This document shows, piece by piece, positions 20,297 to 28,775 of a stretch of DNA of 64,000 bases. Made by a program: the position numbers and the translations under genes. Every line of letters starts with the position of its first letter. The first letter of the stretch is position 1. Origin of the DNA: an uncultured Methanolobus sp. (GTDB lineage Archaea > Halobacteriota > Methanosarcinia > Methanosarcinales > Methanosarcinaceae); contig NZ_OY763421.1 in the NCBI RefSeq assembly GCF_963667555.1, positions 1,753,562 to 1,817,561 of the forward strand. The letters run 5' to 3'. The notes under the pieces were generated by a model. The model worked only from the letters and a program-made list of their open reading frames with translations, was not told where the DNA came from and ran no database searches.

Positions 20297-21244
20297 ATGA
20301 TAATAGGAACCCGTGGAAGTGCTCTGGCCCTTGCACAGACAGAAACCATTGAAGGCATGCTTGCAGAACTGGGTGTCAGCACAACGAGAAAAATAATAAA
20401 GACATCCGGCGACACTTTCACAGACAGACCACTCCACGAAGTTGCAGGTGTAGGTGCTTTTGTCAGGGAGCTTGATGACAGGATGATCGAAGGTGAGATT
20501 GACATATCAGTTCACTCCATGAAAGACCTGCCAACAATCCGCCCTGAAGAACTAGCTACATCGGCAGTGCTAAAGCGTGATTCACCATATGACGTACTTC
20601 TGACAACAAACGGAGCAAAGATAGAAGAACTTCCAGAAGGAGCAGTCCTTGGTACATCATCAATGCGCAGAAGAGCTCAAATTCTCAGATACAGACCTGA
20701 CCTTCATGTGCAAGATCTTAGAGGAAATATCAATACCAGAATAAGGAAGCTTGAAGAAGGACTTTATGATGGGATTCTGCTTGCAGAGGCTGGTCTTCAG
20801 AGAATGGGCTGGGAAATGGATGTTGAACGTCTTGACCCACAGTTCTTTTGCCCTTCCGCAAATCAGGGAACTATAGCCGTAGTCACACCTGCAGGCAGCT
20901 ATGCAGAAGAAGTAACTTCTAATCTGGACCACCAGCAGACCAGAATTGAGACCGAGATAGAGCGCATAGTTATCACTGACGTAGAAGGCGGATGTACTGC
21001 ACCTATTGGTTCCTTTGCCCAATTTATCAACGACGATGAGATCAGCATTTGCTGTGAAGTACTGGCACTTGATGGATCAGAACACGTCCGTATAGAAGAA
21101 GTAATTCTGGCTGAAACTTATCAGGAACACGCCAGAATGATCGCAAAAGAACTTGTGCAGATGGGCGGCAAGGAACTTGTACAGAGAGCAGTCTGCCAGT
21201 TGAAGGCAGGAACAGCTGAAGAGGTGCAGGGTCAATATGATTAA
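20297..21244 (+). CDS. hemC: Hydroxymethylbilane synthase (porphobilinogen deaminase) HemC
   Basis: Joins four porphobilinogens into hydroxymethylbilane. The dipyrromethane cofactor attaches to Cys233 in EGGCTAPIG; GTRGSALALAQ at the start, SVHSMKDLPT and the GTSSMRRRAQ and LRGNINTR substrate-binding segments are intact. Length of 315 is normal. The gene overlaps pyrD by eight bases. HemD and the uroporphyrinogen methyltransferase that should follow in the pathway are not in the window. Confidence 0.95.
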   Translation: MIIGTRGSALALAQTETIEGMLAELGVSTTRKIIKTSGDTFTDRPLHEVAGVGAFVRELDDRMIEGEIDISVHSMKDLPTIRPEELATSAVLKRDSPYDVLLTTNGAKIEELPEGAVLGTSSMRRRAQILRYRPDLHVQDLRGNINTRIRKLEEGLYDGILLAEAGLQRMGWEMDVERLDPQFFCPSANQGTIAVVTPAGSYAEEVTSNLDHQQTRIETEIERIVITDVEGGCTAPIGSFAQFINDDEISICCEVLALDGSEHVRIEEVILAETYQEHARMIAKELVQMGGKELVQRAVCQLKAGTAEEVQGQYD

Positions 21245-22139
21245 GATTACTGGAATTGAACTTGAAAATCCAACCATACTGGCTGCAGGAATTATGGGGA
21301 CCACCGGTGCATCCCTTGCCCGCATGGCAAAGGAAGGAGCAGGAGCTGTGGTTACAAAGTCCATTGGGCCAGAACCTAAAGAAGGACACAAGAACCCAAG
21401 CATGATTGATCTAGGTTATGGATTTTTGAATGCCATGGGTTTGCCAAATCCATCATACCATGATTTTAAGCATGAACTTGCAATTGCAAAAAAGGAAGCC
21501 GGCACTCCGGTTATTGCAAGCATATTCGGCGGAACTGAGGAAGAGTTTGTAGAAGTAGCTCAGGGACTTCTTGAGTCAGATCCTGATGCTTTTGAACTGA
21601 ATGTCAGCTGTCCTCATGCACTGGGATATGGGGCATCTGTCGGAAGCAATCCAGATGCAGTCGAGAGTATCACTGCCGCAGTAAAAGATGCAGTTGACAT
21701 ACCAGTATGGGTGAAACTAACACCTAACGTCACAGACATAGTAACAATAGGAGACGCTGCACAAAGAGGAGGAGCTGATGCGGTTGTTGCTATCAATACT
21801 GTTAAAGGAATGGCAATAGACATTGAAAGTGGTTATCCTATTCTTGGAAACAGGTTTGGCGGACTTTCTGGAAAAGCAGTGAAACCGATTGCTGTCAAAT
21901 GTGTCTATGATCTTTACACAGCCCTCGACATTCCAGTGATAGGGATAGGCGGCGTTTACACCTGGCAGGATGCCATTGAAATGATGATGGCAGGAGCCAC
22001 TGCGGTACAGATCGGTTCTGCAGTCCATGAAGGAGTCGATGTTTTCAGCTCCGTAGCTGCAGGAATTGATCGGTTTATTGCCAAAAAAGGATACAATGAC
22101 ATAACAGATGTCATCGGACTTGCACATGAGAGGATATAA
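21237..22139 (+). CDS. pyrD: Dihydroorotate dehydrogenase PyrD (class 1B catalytic subunit)
   Basis: Oxidises dihydroorotate to orotate in pyrimidine synthesis; FMN-containing TIM barrel of 300 residues. [13 protein letters not shown] carries the catalytic Cys typical of class 1; [19 protein letters not shown] and the [19 protein letters not shown] phosphate-binding region follow. It starts inside hemC and shares one base with pyrK, which supplies the FAD/2Fe-2S electron-transfer partner. Confidence 0.93.
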   Translation: MIKITGIELENPTILAAGIMGTTGASLARMAKEGAGAVVTKSIGPEPKEGHKNPSMIDLGYGFLNAMGLPNPSYHDFKHELAIAKKEAGTPVIASIFGGTEEEFVEVAQGLLESDPDAFELNVSCPHALGYGASVGSNPDAVESITAAVKDAVDIPVWVKLTPNVTDIVTIGDAAQRGGADAVVAINTVKGMAIDIESGYPILGNRFGGLSGKAVKPIAVKCVYDLYTALDIPVIGIGGVYTWQDAIEMMMAGATAVQIGSAVHEGVDVFSSVAAGIDRFIAKKGYNDITDVIGLAHERI

Positions 22140-22918
22140 TGTACCCCATCAACGTCAAAATTACTAAAATTATCAAGGAAACCCCATCCTCAAGGACTTT
22201 TGTTTTTGACAGATCCTTTGATGAAGCCGTGCCTGGACAATTTGTAATGGTATGGATCCACGGAGTTGACGAAATTCCCATGGGACTGGCAAGCAAGAAC
22301 TCCATCACTGTGCAAAAGGTAGGAGATGCAACTGAGAAGTTATTCAATCTCATCGAAGGAGATGAACTTGGGATCAGAGGACCATTTGGAAAAGGCTTCA
22401 CGCTTCCGGCCAAAGATGAGAAGATATTGCTCATTGCTGGCGGAGTAGGTACTGTACCAATAGTAGCCCTGGCAGATCATGCAGCTTCTGAAGGAGTACG
22501 CATAACTACCATTCTTGGAGCCAGAAATGCTGAGGAGCTGCTCTTTGCAGATAAATTTGCATCATTCGGGGAACTTCACATAACAACTGACGATGGTTCT
22601 GCTCATAGATGCGGTTTTGTAACAGACGTACTTGGAGAAACTGACATTTCAGCCTATGACAGGATCTACACCTGTGGACCTGAAATGATGATGAAATGCA
22701 TCTTTGGCATGCTTGAAAATGAAGATGCACTTGAAAAGACAGAGTTCAGCCTTCACAGATATTTCAAATGCGGAATAGGCGTTTGTGGCGCCTGCTGCAT
22801 GGACAAGAAAGGACTTCGTGTTTGCAGAGATGGACCTGTTTTCAACGGACTTGAGCTTGTAGATTCCGAGCTTGGCAAATACATGCGTGGTCCAAGCGGC
22901 AACAAGAAGGATTTTTAA
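22139..22918 (+). CDS. pyrK: Dihydroorotate dehydrogenase electron-transfer subunit PyrK
   Basis: FAD and 2Fe-2S subunit passing electrons from PyrD to NAD or another acceptor. The 259-residue product has an N-terminal FAD-binding barrel, a [12 protein letters not shown] nucleotide-binding loop, [10 protein letters not shown], and the C-terminal cluster motif [20 protein letters not shown]. It is the last gene of the heme-pyrimidine operon and is followed at once by a terminator hairpin. Confidence 0.93.
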   Translation: MYPINVKITKIIKETPSSRTFVFDRSFDEAVPGQFVMVWIHGVDEIPMGLASKNSITVQKVGDATEKLFNLIEGDELGIRGPFGKGFTLPAKDEKILLIAGGVGTVPIVALADHAASEGVRITTILGARNAEELLFADKFASFGELHITTDDGSAHRCGFVTDVLGETDISAYDRIYTCGPEMMMKCIFGMLENEDALEKTEFSLHRYFKCGIGVCGACCMDKKGLRVCRDGPVFNGLELVDSELGKYMRGPSGNKKDF

Positions 22919-22940
22919 AATCCTTTTTGCTTCTTTTTTG
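22907..22940 (+). terminator. Intrinsic-type terminator after pyrK
   Basis: AAGGATTTT-T-AAAATCCTT (22907-22925) overlaps the pyrK stop and runs into TTTGCTTCTTTTTTG. It closes the ten-gene heme-pyrimidine operon. Confidence 0.7.
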
Positions 22941-23093
22941 ACTTCAATTCAGTTACTTGTAACTTCCAAAATATAACGAAATGATAATGATAATAATTAT
23001 TACATTGTACATATTTTCATAATGTTTATATATACCAAGAGTATAGAAGATGCAGTATCAAAGATAATTTTGCATAAATCTTGGTGGTATGAT

Positions 23094-23786
23094 ATGATGA
23101 AAAACAATTTAAAAAACATAGCTTTGGTGCTCATCGCCGCAATTATGCTGGCAGGAACTGCATCTGCTGCCCCTTCGGTAACTGTTACAGAAGGAACAAC
23201 TGATCTGGATATATGGACATATGGAAATCATAATTCTGCAATAAGTGGATTTGAGTCATATTTCAGCAGCTCGGTTATAGGTAGTACATGGACAAATGCT
23301 GATGGCAGACTTGCAGTGATCAGTGAAGACGGCTACATGAGCATTGTAACTGAATACCCTACAAACAATTTCGGCATCATATTTGCAAGTGACAGCAATG
23401 ACGGCTTTGCAAGAGTCTATATTGACGAGGAAATGGTCTGGCAGGGAGATACCTGGGCAGATGTAGGCCTTGGACAGGATATTGATCATCAGAAGATCAG
23501 AACAATTATGATTACTGGTCTTGAATATGAAAAACATTTAATTGTCATCGAAAATGTAAATGTAGAACAGGAACAACAGGAACAGGAAGAACTCAGAGGA
23601 GTTAGATTATTCTGTGCAACACCCACAACTGCACCTGCCAACGTGCATGACGGACATGTAACAATCTATGAGTATGGTTACAATCTCCCTGAAACTGAGG
23701 AAATTCCTGAATTCCCAACAATTGCAGCACCTATTGCAGCAATAATCGGACTTGCCTTTATCTTCATTAAGAGAAAGGAAGAGTAA
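23094..23786 (+). CDS. Secreted surface protein with PEF-CTERM tail
   Basis: Protein of about 230 residues with an N-terminal signal peptide (KNIALVLIAAIMLAGTASA, cleavage after Ala) and the C-terminal tripartite tail PEFPTIAAPIAAIIGLAFIF plus KRKEE, the PEF-CTERM signal of archaeosortase substrates in methanogens. The region between is beta-rich and of no recognised domain; a Gln/Glu-rich run EQEQQEQEE lies near residue 165. ATG at 23094 is preferred because it places the signal peptide at the start; upstream in-frame codons would bury it. It is monocistronic with hairpins directly downstream. Cell-surface attachment is inferred from the tail. Confidence 0.75.
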   Translation: MMKNNLKNIALVLIAAIMLAGTASAAPSVTVTEGTTDLDIWTYGNHNSAISGFESYFSSSVIGSTWTNADGRLAVISEDGYMSIVTEYPTNNFGIIFASDSNDGFARVYIDEEMVWQGDTWADVGLGQDIDHQKIRTIMITGLEYEKHLIVIENVNVEQEQQEQEELRGVRLFCATPTTAPANVHDGHVTIYEYGYNLPETEEIPEFPTIAAPIAAIIGLAFIFIKRKEE

Positions 23787-23850
23787 TCTAAATAGATTAC
23801 AAAAGGAAAAATGAATGAAGCTTTAGAGCTTCATTTTCTTTTTTAATTTT
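23783..23850. terminator. Two hairpins between convergent PEF-CTERM and feoA genes
   Basis: GTAATCT-AAAT-AGATTAC (23783-23800) sits on the stop codon, and AATGAAGCT-TTAG-AGCTTCATT (23814-23835) is followed by TTCTTTTTTAATTTT. Confidence 0.7.
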
Positions 23851-23860
23851 AGAAAGTGAT

Positions 23861-24097
23861 CTATGCAGAATATTCCTGCACCATGATCTTTGTGGCCATA
23901 CCCATGCCCAGCGCATAATCACAGCCGTTAACTGATACAATTAGAGAACCATTAACACCTTTTTTGACTTTAAGCAGAGTATTCTCAATAAAGCCCATTG
24001 ACCTGAGACGGTTGATCAGACATTTACCTGCATTAATAGAAATAATCTTACTATCCTTACCTTCTGGCATCATAGCAAGTGGTATTATTGGAGCCAT
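23861..24097 (-). CDS. feoA: FeoA domain protein
   Basis: Small SH3-like FeoA protein (78 residues), a cytosolic accessory factor of ferrous-iron transport, or a stand-alone regulator-like FeoA. RLRSMGFIENTLLKV and GMGMATKIMV are the typical beginning and end of the fold. It starts with GAGGT five bases upstream. No feoB is next to it in the window. A 16-base palindrome in its upstream region resembles metal-regulator operators. Confidence 0.82.
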   Translation of the reverse strand: MAPIIPLAMMPEGKDSKIISINAGKCLINRLRSMGFIENTLLKVKKGVNGSLIVSVNGCDYALGMGMATKIMVQEYSA

Positions 24098-24159
24098 TTT
24101 TTACCTCTTTTGTTTTTTAGAAGTTGTCCGAGGAATACAATTTAAGATGTCCTCTGAAA

Positions 24160-24175
24160 ATTAGGCAACCCTAAT
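24160..24175 (-). promoter_or_regulatory. DtxR/IdeR-like palindrome upstream of feoA
   Basis: ATTAGG-CAAC-CCTAAT is a perfect 6+4+6 palindrome that resembles the TTAGG...CCTAA half-sites of DtxR-family iron regulators. It lies 63 bases before the feoA ATG, downstream of a minus-strand TATA-like TTATATATAC near 24210-24219, so binding there would block feoA transcription. Confidence 0.45.
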
Positions 24176-24307
24176 CTTACTCGATACTGCAATATAGTGT
24201 ACAATAGTATATATAATTTCCCGGCTTCGAACAAAAATTGTCCTTTGAACAATCTAACTTGATTTTCAACACAAGTGATTTAAATCTTAATTTGAATTCA
24301 TTCATCA

Positions 24308-25525
24308 ATGTCCATGGAATCTAAGAATTCTAAAATGCCCGAACTCATAATGGGTGTTAGAAACTTTGCAGCCCTTAAAGCATGCCAGCAACACGCAGAT
24401 GCAGTTTACTTTTCTCTGGATAGACTAAGTCTAAGATCACGTGCACAGGAAATAACTACTGAAAACCTTGCATCTTTTATTGATGAAATTCATGCTCATG
24501 GGCTTAAAGGTTATATGGCAGTGAATTCGGTAATATACCCGGATAATATTAGTGAACTTGATGAAGTACTTGAATACGCAGCTTCTGCAGAAGTCGATGC
24601 TGTTATTGCATGGGATCCTGCCACCATAACAAAAGCAGCCGAAAAAGACCTTAGAATACACATATCAACCCAGGCAAATGTCTCAAACCAGATAACAGCA
24701 GAGTTCTACAGGTCACTTGGAGCCAGCAGGGTCGTGCTTGCAAGAGAACTTAACCTTGAGCAGATCACGGAGATCAAAAAAGATACAAAACTGGAACTCG
24801 AAGCATTTGTACACGGTGCAATGTGCCAGGCGATCTCAGGCAGATGCTATCTTTCAGCATACCTTCTTGGAAAATCAGGAAACTGTGGAGAATGCAGTCA
24901 GCCATGCAGATGGGAATGGTCACTTCACTCAGATAACGGTGCAATAGTCGATATTGAAGGGAAATACCTTATGAGTGCAAAGGACCTTTGCATGATCGAG
25001 TACATACCCAAACTTGTAAAAGCAGGGATCGATTCATTCAAGGTCGAAGGGAGACTTAGAAATCCAGGATATACTGCAACCGTTTCTGAATCTTACCGGA
25101 AAGCCATTGACCTGTTCAAAGAAGGGAACTTTTCCAGAGATAAAGTACTCCCTCTTAAAGAGAAAATGGCACTTGAATACAACAGAGGCTTTTCAACCGG
25201 ATTCTACTTCGGATACCCCGGACCTGACAGCCTGGCTTTTGATTTCGACATGAATGCATCACCTGTTAAACGTGAAGCTGTGGGAGTAGTAACTAATTAT
25301 TATCCAAAACAGGCTGCTGCTTCGGTTAAACTGTTGGAGCAGGGACTTGAAAATGGGGACAGGATCGTCATCGAAGGTAGTACTACTTACCTGGAACAGG
25401 AAGTTTCATCCCTGGTTCTGGAAGGCAAAACCATGGATTCTGTAGATAGAGGAAACGAAATTGGACTTGCTGTAGAGGACATTGTTCGAAAAAATGACCG
25501 TCTTTTCAAGATCAGAAAACAATAA
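24308..25525 (+). CDS. U32 family peptidase-like protein
   Basis: Protein of 405 residues in the U32 (YhbU/YegQ, TrhP/RlhA) family, whose bacterial members help hydroxylate tRNA or rRNA nucleotides rather than acting as proven proteases. The family signature is present as ELEAFVHGAMCQAISGRCYLS, followed by GNCGECSQPCRW, so the four-Cys iron-sulfur-type site is intact. The C-terminal part (after residue 320) is the usual beta-barrel. A TATA-like tttaaat about 27 bases upstream suggests a leaderless transcript. Substrate in archaea is not known. Confidence 0.85.
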   Translation: MSMESKNSKMPELIMGVRNFAALKACQQHADAVYFSLDRLSLRSRAQEITTENLASFIDEIHAHGLKGYMAVNSVIYPDNISELDEVLEYAASAEVDAVIAWDPATITKAAEKDLRIHISTQANVSNQITAEFYRSLGASRVVLARELNLEQITEIKKDTKLELEAFVHGAMCQAISGRCYLSAYLLGKSGNCGECSQPCRWEWSLHSDNGAIVDIEGKYLMSAKDLCMIEYIPKLVKAGIDSFKVEGRLRNPGYTATVSESYRKAIDLFKEGNFSRDKVLPLKEKMALEYNRGFSTGFYFGYPGPDSLAFDFDMNASPVKREAVGVVTNYYPKQAAASVKLLEQGLENGDRIVIEGSTTYLEQEVSSLVLEGKTMDSVDRGNEIGLAVEDIVRKNDRLFKIRKQ

Positions 25526-25650
25526 TGGAAATTCGAACAAATATAATTTTTTTCAAGCCTCATTCACATATGTAGACTATATAGTTCCTAAGCAGATATA
25601 TAATTCTGGTAGACAAGATTCTTATGACAAATGAAATATAGAGAAGGCCG

Positions 25651-25666
25651 AGCAGGAAAACCTGCT
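25651..25666 (+). promoter_or_regulatory. Hairpin in the leader of the corrinoid-cap gene
   Basis: AGCAGG-AAAA-CCTGCT. With a TATA-like gatatataat near 25594-25603 the predicted leader is about 100 bases, holding this hairpin in the middle. Confidence 0.35.
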
Positions 25667-25719
25667 TAGAAAGCAAACCTTTCAATTTCAAAGAATAATG
25701 TCTGAGGAATGATGAAATC

Positions 25720-26037
25720 ATGAATTATAGTGATTCTGCAAAGAGAGAGCTTATCAATAAGGCTAAAAATTCCGTAATAAACTTCAACGATGCCGAAGCA
25801 ACAAATGTAGCAATGGAAACTATCAGGTCAGGCATAGATCCGGTGGACATCATTGAAGAAGGATTCATAGAGGGTATGAAAACAGTTGGTGACGGATTTG
25901 AATCTGGAAAACTGTCACTCATGGACATTCTCACAGCTTCAAAGACAATGAACAGAGGAATCTCACTTCTGAAACCGGCAGCTATCAGTGCCCATGAAGA
26001 CAGCTGTTTCTTTGGAAACTTAATGATATCACTTTAA
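25720..26037 (+). CDS. Stand-alone N-terminal cap domain of a methyltransferase corrinoid protein
   Basis: Product of 105 residues matching only the helical cap (B12-binding-2 type) domain of corrinoid proteins such as MtmC, MtbC and MttC: AKNSVINFNDAEATNVAMET, DIIEEGFIEGMKTVGDGFESGKLSL and DILTASKTMNRGISLLKP. Complete family members have about 210 residues and a following Rossmann domain with the DxHDIG cobalamin-ligand motif; here the frame stops after GNLMISL and no such motif follows in any frame in the next 150 bases. It may be a degraded gene or a small regulatory/antagonist protein. It has an ATG but no convincing ribosome binding site. Confidence 0.7.
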   Translation: MNYSDSAKRELINKAKNSVINFNDAEATNVAMETIRSGIDPVDIIEEGFIEGMKTVGDGFESGKLSLMDILTASKTMNRGISLLKPAAISAHEDSCFFGNLMISL

Positions 26038-26045
26038 AATTTAAA

Positions 26046-26061
26046 GTATGCGAGAGCATAC
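26046..26061 (+). terminator. GNRA-loop hairpin after the corrinoid-cap gene
   Basis: GTATGC-GAGA-GCATAC, 9 bases after the stop, followed by a pyrimidine-rich stretch with TTTTCTTCTATTTT. Confidence 0.5.
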
Positions 26062-26190
26062 ATTCAAATTTCCGTTTTCTTCTATTTTACTCTACTAGTA
26101 ACATTGACCCACACTTGCTTAATTCTTGAGTGATAAATAATATATTAGTAACAACCATATTACTGCCTGTAAGATTTGAAGAGGAATATT

Positions 26191-26622
26191 ATGGATAAGT
26201 TCATGCAGGCAGCTATTGAAGAAGCTAAAAAAGGGCTGGAAGAAGGCGGAATACCTATCGGATCAGTTCTTGTGAAAGAAGGAAAGATAATTGGCAGAGG
26301 CCATAACAGAAGAGTTCAGCATGATGATCCTTTAGCACATGCAGAGATCGACTGCATACGCAATGCAGGAAGGATTGGAAAATATCAGGGAACTACAATA
26401 TACTCCACACTCATGCCATGTTATCTCTGTGCCGGAGCTATTGTGCAATTTGGAATAAAAATGGTCATTGCAGGCGAATCAAAGACATTTGATGGTGCTT
26501 CAGAGTTTATGAAAGAACATGGCGTTGAAGTTATTGACCTTGATATTGAAGAATGCAAAGATATCATGAAAAAATTCATTCATGAAAAACCGGACATCTG
26601 GTATGAGGATATTGGAAAATAA
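26191..26622 (+). CDS. Cytosine deaminase of the yeast FCY1 type
   Basis: Zinc-dependent deaminase (143 residues), probably cytosine to uracil in pyrimidine salvage. HAEIDC and PCYLCAGAI hold the zinc-binding His, the proton-shuttle Glu and two Cys. The C-terminal ending EKPDIWYEDIGK closely resembles the C-terminal helix of yeast cytosine deaminase (ERPQDWFEDIGE), which points away from tRNA adenosine deaminase (TadA). ATG at 26191 has GAGG six bases upstream; an upstream in-frame codon adds five residues. It ends four bases before the end of the convergent histidine kinase gene. Confidence 0.8.
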   Translation: MDKFMQAAIEEAKKGLEEGGIPIGSVLVKEGKIIGRGHNRRVQHDDPLAHAEIDCIRNAGRIGKYQGTTIYSTLMPCYLCAGAIVQFGIKMVIAGESKTFDGASEFMKEHGVEVIDLDIEECKDIMKKFIHEKPDIWYEDIGK

Positions 26623-26626
26623 ATCC

Positions 26627-28459
26627 TCATGCTTTTTTTACAGTTGCCCAGAAAGAACTGCCTTTTCCTGAAGGATTATCTTCCACGCCAATATGCCCAT
26701 TGTGTAGGTCAACTATCCTTTTGGCGATAGCAAGACCAAGACCTGAACCTTTTACAGCTTTCTTCTTATCAGCAAGCCGCTGGAAACGATTAAAGACCAG
26801 AACTTTATCTTTTTCCGGAATACCTTCCCCATTATCGGATACAATTACCTTCCATTCATCATCAAGGTCCTGAATATCAACTGTTACAACACTGTCCGAT
26901 GGACCATATTTGATGGCATTTGAGATGAAATTGGAAAAAACACCATCAATGAGAGGATTAATTACTGCAGGATAATTTCCGGACGCTTTCATATCAAGAG
27001 TAATATTCTTTGCTGAAAGTTGTGGTTTGAGTTCTTCGGCAACATTGCGCAGAACCGGACCAATATCCATTGACTTGAATTCAAGCTTATCCGTATCTTC
27101 CAGTTTAGCAAACTTTGCAGCAGATTCGATCATTTCAATAAGGCGGGTTACATTGCTATCAATAAGTTGGAGCTTGTATCTTTTATCCTCATCTTTTTCC
27201 TCGTTCATCAACATATCAGTAAAGCCTTTTACAACACCCGCCGGATTTAACAGGTCATGACGAAGAATATCAGTAAACAGGTCCTTGAGTTCGTTAGAGG
27301 TTTTTAGCTGATCTGCATAGTCACTTAGCTGGGACTCAACTTCCTTTCTTCTGGATATATCCCTTATAACTGCGATCAGACCTTTATCAAGAGCTGTCAG
27401 TGATATTTCCTGGAAAAATGTACTGCCATCCTTTTTTCTACCAACAAGTTCACCCTGCCACTTGCCTTTCTTTCTGAATTCTGGTAAAATAGTTGATTTG
27501 AAAAGTCCTACTTCTGAAGGGTTATAAAGAATTTCCCATTTTTTACCAATTAACTCTCCCGGATCATCGTAGCCAAAAATGCGTGCATGGGCAGCATTGA
27601 CATAACTGTGGATACCTTCTTCATCAATAATGGCCATACCATCTATGGAAGCTTCCATTGCATGTGTCTGCTCCCTGAGCTTTTCTTCCGCTTTTTTCCT
27701 GATGGTGATATCCTGACCGGAAAAGAGGACACCAGTAACCCTACTATCTTCATTGATCAGTGGTTTTGAATACCAGTTTACCATACGCTCTTCATTATTT
27801 TTTGTGATGACAGGACACTCATAATAAGTACTACCGACCCCGGAAGCGTTCAGAGAATTCAGAAAATGGATCTCCATCCCAGACCTTGATGATGGCGGAA
27901 TAAACTGTTCCACCAGGTTCTTTCCGATAACCTCAGACTCTTCATAACCAAGGATCTCAAGACCTCTTTTGTTGATAAGCATTACATTCTGACTGCTGTC
28001 CAATGCAAGCATCATTACGGCTGCAACATCCAGATAATTCTGTGCCTGGTCGCGTTCTACAATAACATTATCATGAAGTTTCTTGATACGAAGAAGAGAC
28101 TTCACCCTCATTTTAAGTTCAAGCCTGTCAACGGGCTTTGTCAGAAAATCATCAGCTTTTGACTCAATACCTCTTAAACGGTCCTCTCTGCCAGAAAGAG
28201 CGGTCACAAGAACCACCGGGATAAACTGAGTGACATCAGAACTCTTGATCCTCTCACAGACCTGATAACCATTAATATCAGGCATCATAACATCAAGGAG
28301 AACAATATCCGGCAGTTCGTTGAAAACAATATCAAGTGCTTCATGGCCATTGTAGGCAGATAGAACATCATAATCTTCAGAAAGGTAAGCCTGGAGCAAC
28401 TCAACATTCATTGGTTCGTCGTCTACAACTAGAACCCGGGGTTTATCGGAGAGGGTCAT
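26627..28459 (-). CDS. Response regulator-PAS-PAS-histidine kinase hybrid
   Basis: Cytoplasmic signalling protein of about 610 residues with no membrane segments. Order of domains: REC receiver at the N-terminus (VLVVDDEPMNVELL, phospho-acceptor Asp in IVLLDVMMPD), a short coiled linker, PAS (about 140-255), PAS with PAC (about 270-390), HisKA with His in DILRHDLLNP, and HATPase (NAIKYGP, VSDNGEGIPE, GSGLGLAIAKR). The ATG at 28459 removes 13 unlikely residues. The REC domain could be controlled by another kinase. No output regulator gene lies nearby, so target genes are unknown. Confidence 0.9.
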   Translation of the reverse strand: MTLSDKPRVLVVDDEPMNVELLQAYLSEDYDVLSAYNGHEALDIVFNELPDIVLLDVMMPDINGYQVCERIKSSDVTQFIPVVLVTALSGREDRLRGIESKADDFLTKPVDRLELKMRVKSLLRIKKLHDNVIVERDQAQNYLDVAAVMMLALDSSQNVMLINKRGLEILGYEESEVIGKNLVEQFIPPSSRSGMEIHFLNSLNASGVGSTYYECPVITKNNEERMVNWYSKPLINEDSRVTGVLFSGQDITIRKKAEEKLREQTHAMEASIDGMAIIDEEGIHSYVNAAHARIFGYDDPGELIGKKWEILYNPSEVGLFKSTILPEFRKKGKWQGELVGRKKDGSTFFQEISLTALDKGLIAVIRDISRRKEVESQLSDYADQLKTSNELKDLFTDILRHDLLNPAGVVKGFTDMLMNEEKDEDKRYKLQLIDSNVTRLIEMIESAAKFAKLEDTDKLEFKSMDIGPVLRNVAEELKPQLSAKNITLDMKASGNYPAVINPLIDGVFSNFISNAIKYGPSDSVVTVDIQDLDDEWKVIVSDNGEGIPEKDKVLVFNRFQRLADKKKAVKGSGLGLAIAKRIVDLHNGHIGVEDNPSGKGSSFWATVKKA

Positions 28460-28704
28460 GATATATGTAGGGAAGAGATTTGGCAGAGAATACATCATCC
28501 AAAGAAGGAATATGTATTCAAGTCGTGTAATAATGAATAATTGTAAAGATTATTATTAATACTTGATAGGTGAGCAAATTTATTTGCTTTTACCACCAGA
28601 TAACTTGCACAAATTATTTTGTCGTTTTCCCATAACAGTTAAGCTAATACTTAAGCATTGCTGAAAACAGTAAATAAACAGAACATTGTAAATAAAAGTT
28701 GAAA

Positions 28705-28726
28705 GAACACTTAATGTTAAGTGTTC
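28705..28726 (-). terminator. Hairpin after the S-layer family gene
   Basis: GAACACTTAA and TTAAGTGTTC are perfect 10-base arms with a two-base centre, about 50 bases past the S-layer gene stop on the minus strand, followed by AACTTTTATTTAC. Confidence 0.6.
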
Positions 28727-28775
28727 ATAAATTCCAGAGAACTGCTTCATAATTATTTATTCGAATTACAGTAAC

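Noticed and set aside
25604-25719. Cobalamin riboswitch before the corrinoid-cap gene
   Set aside because: The leader has one hairpin, but no B12-box-like sequence was found and such riboswitches are rare in archaea.
26191-26622. tRNA adenosine deaminase TadA
   Set aside because: The zinc motifs are shared, but the C-terminal WYEDIG end is that of yeast-type cytosine deaminase.
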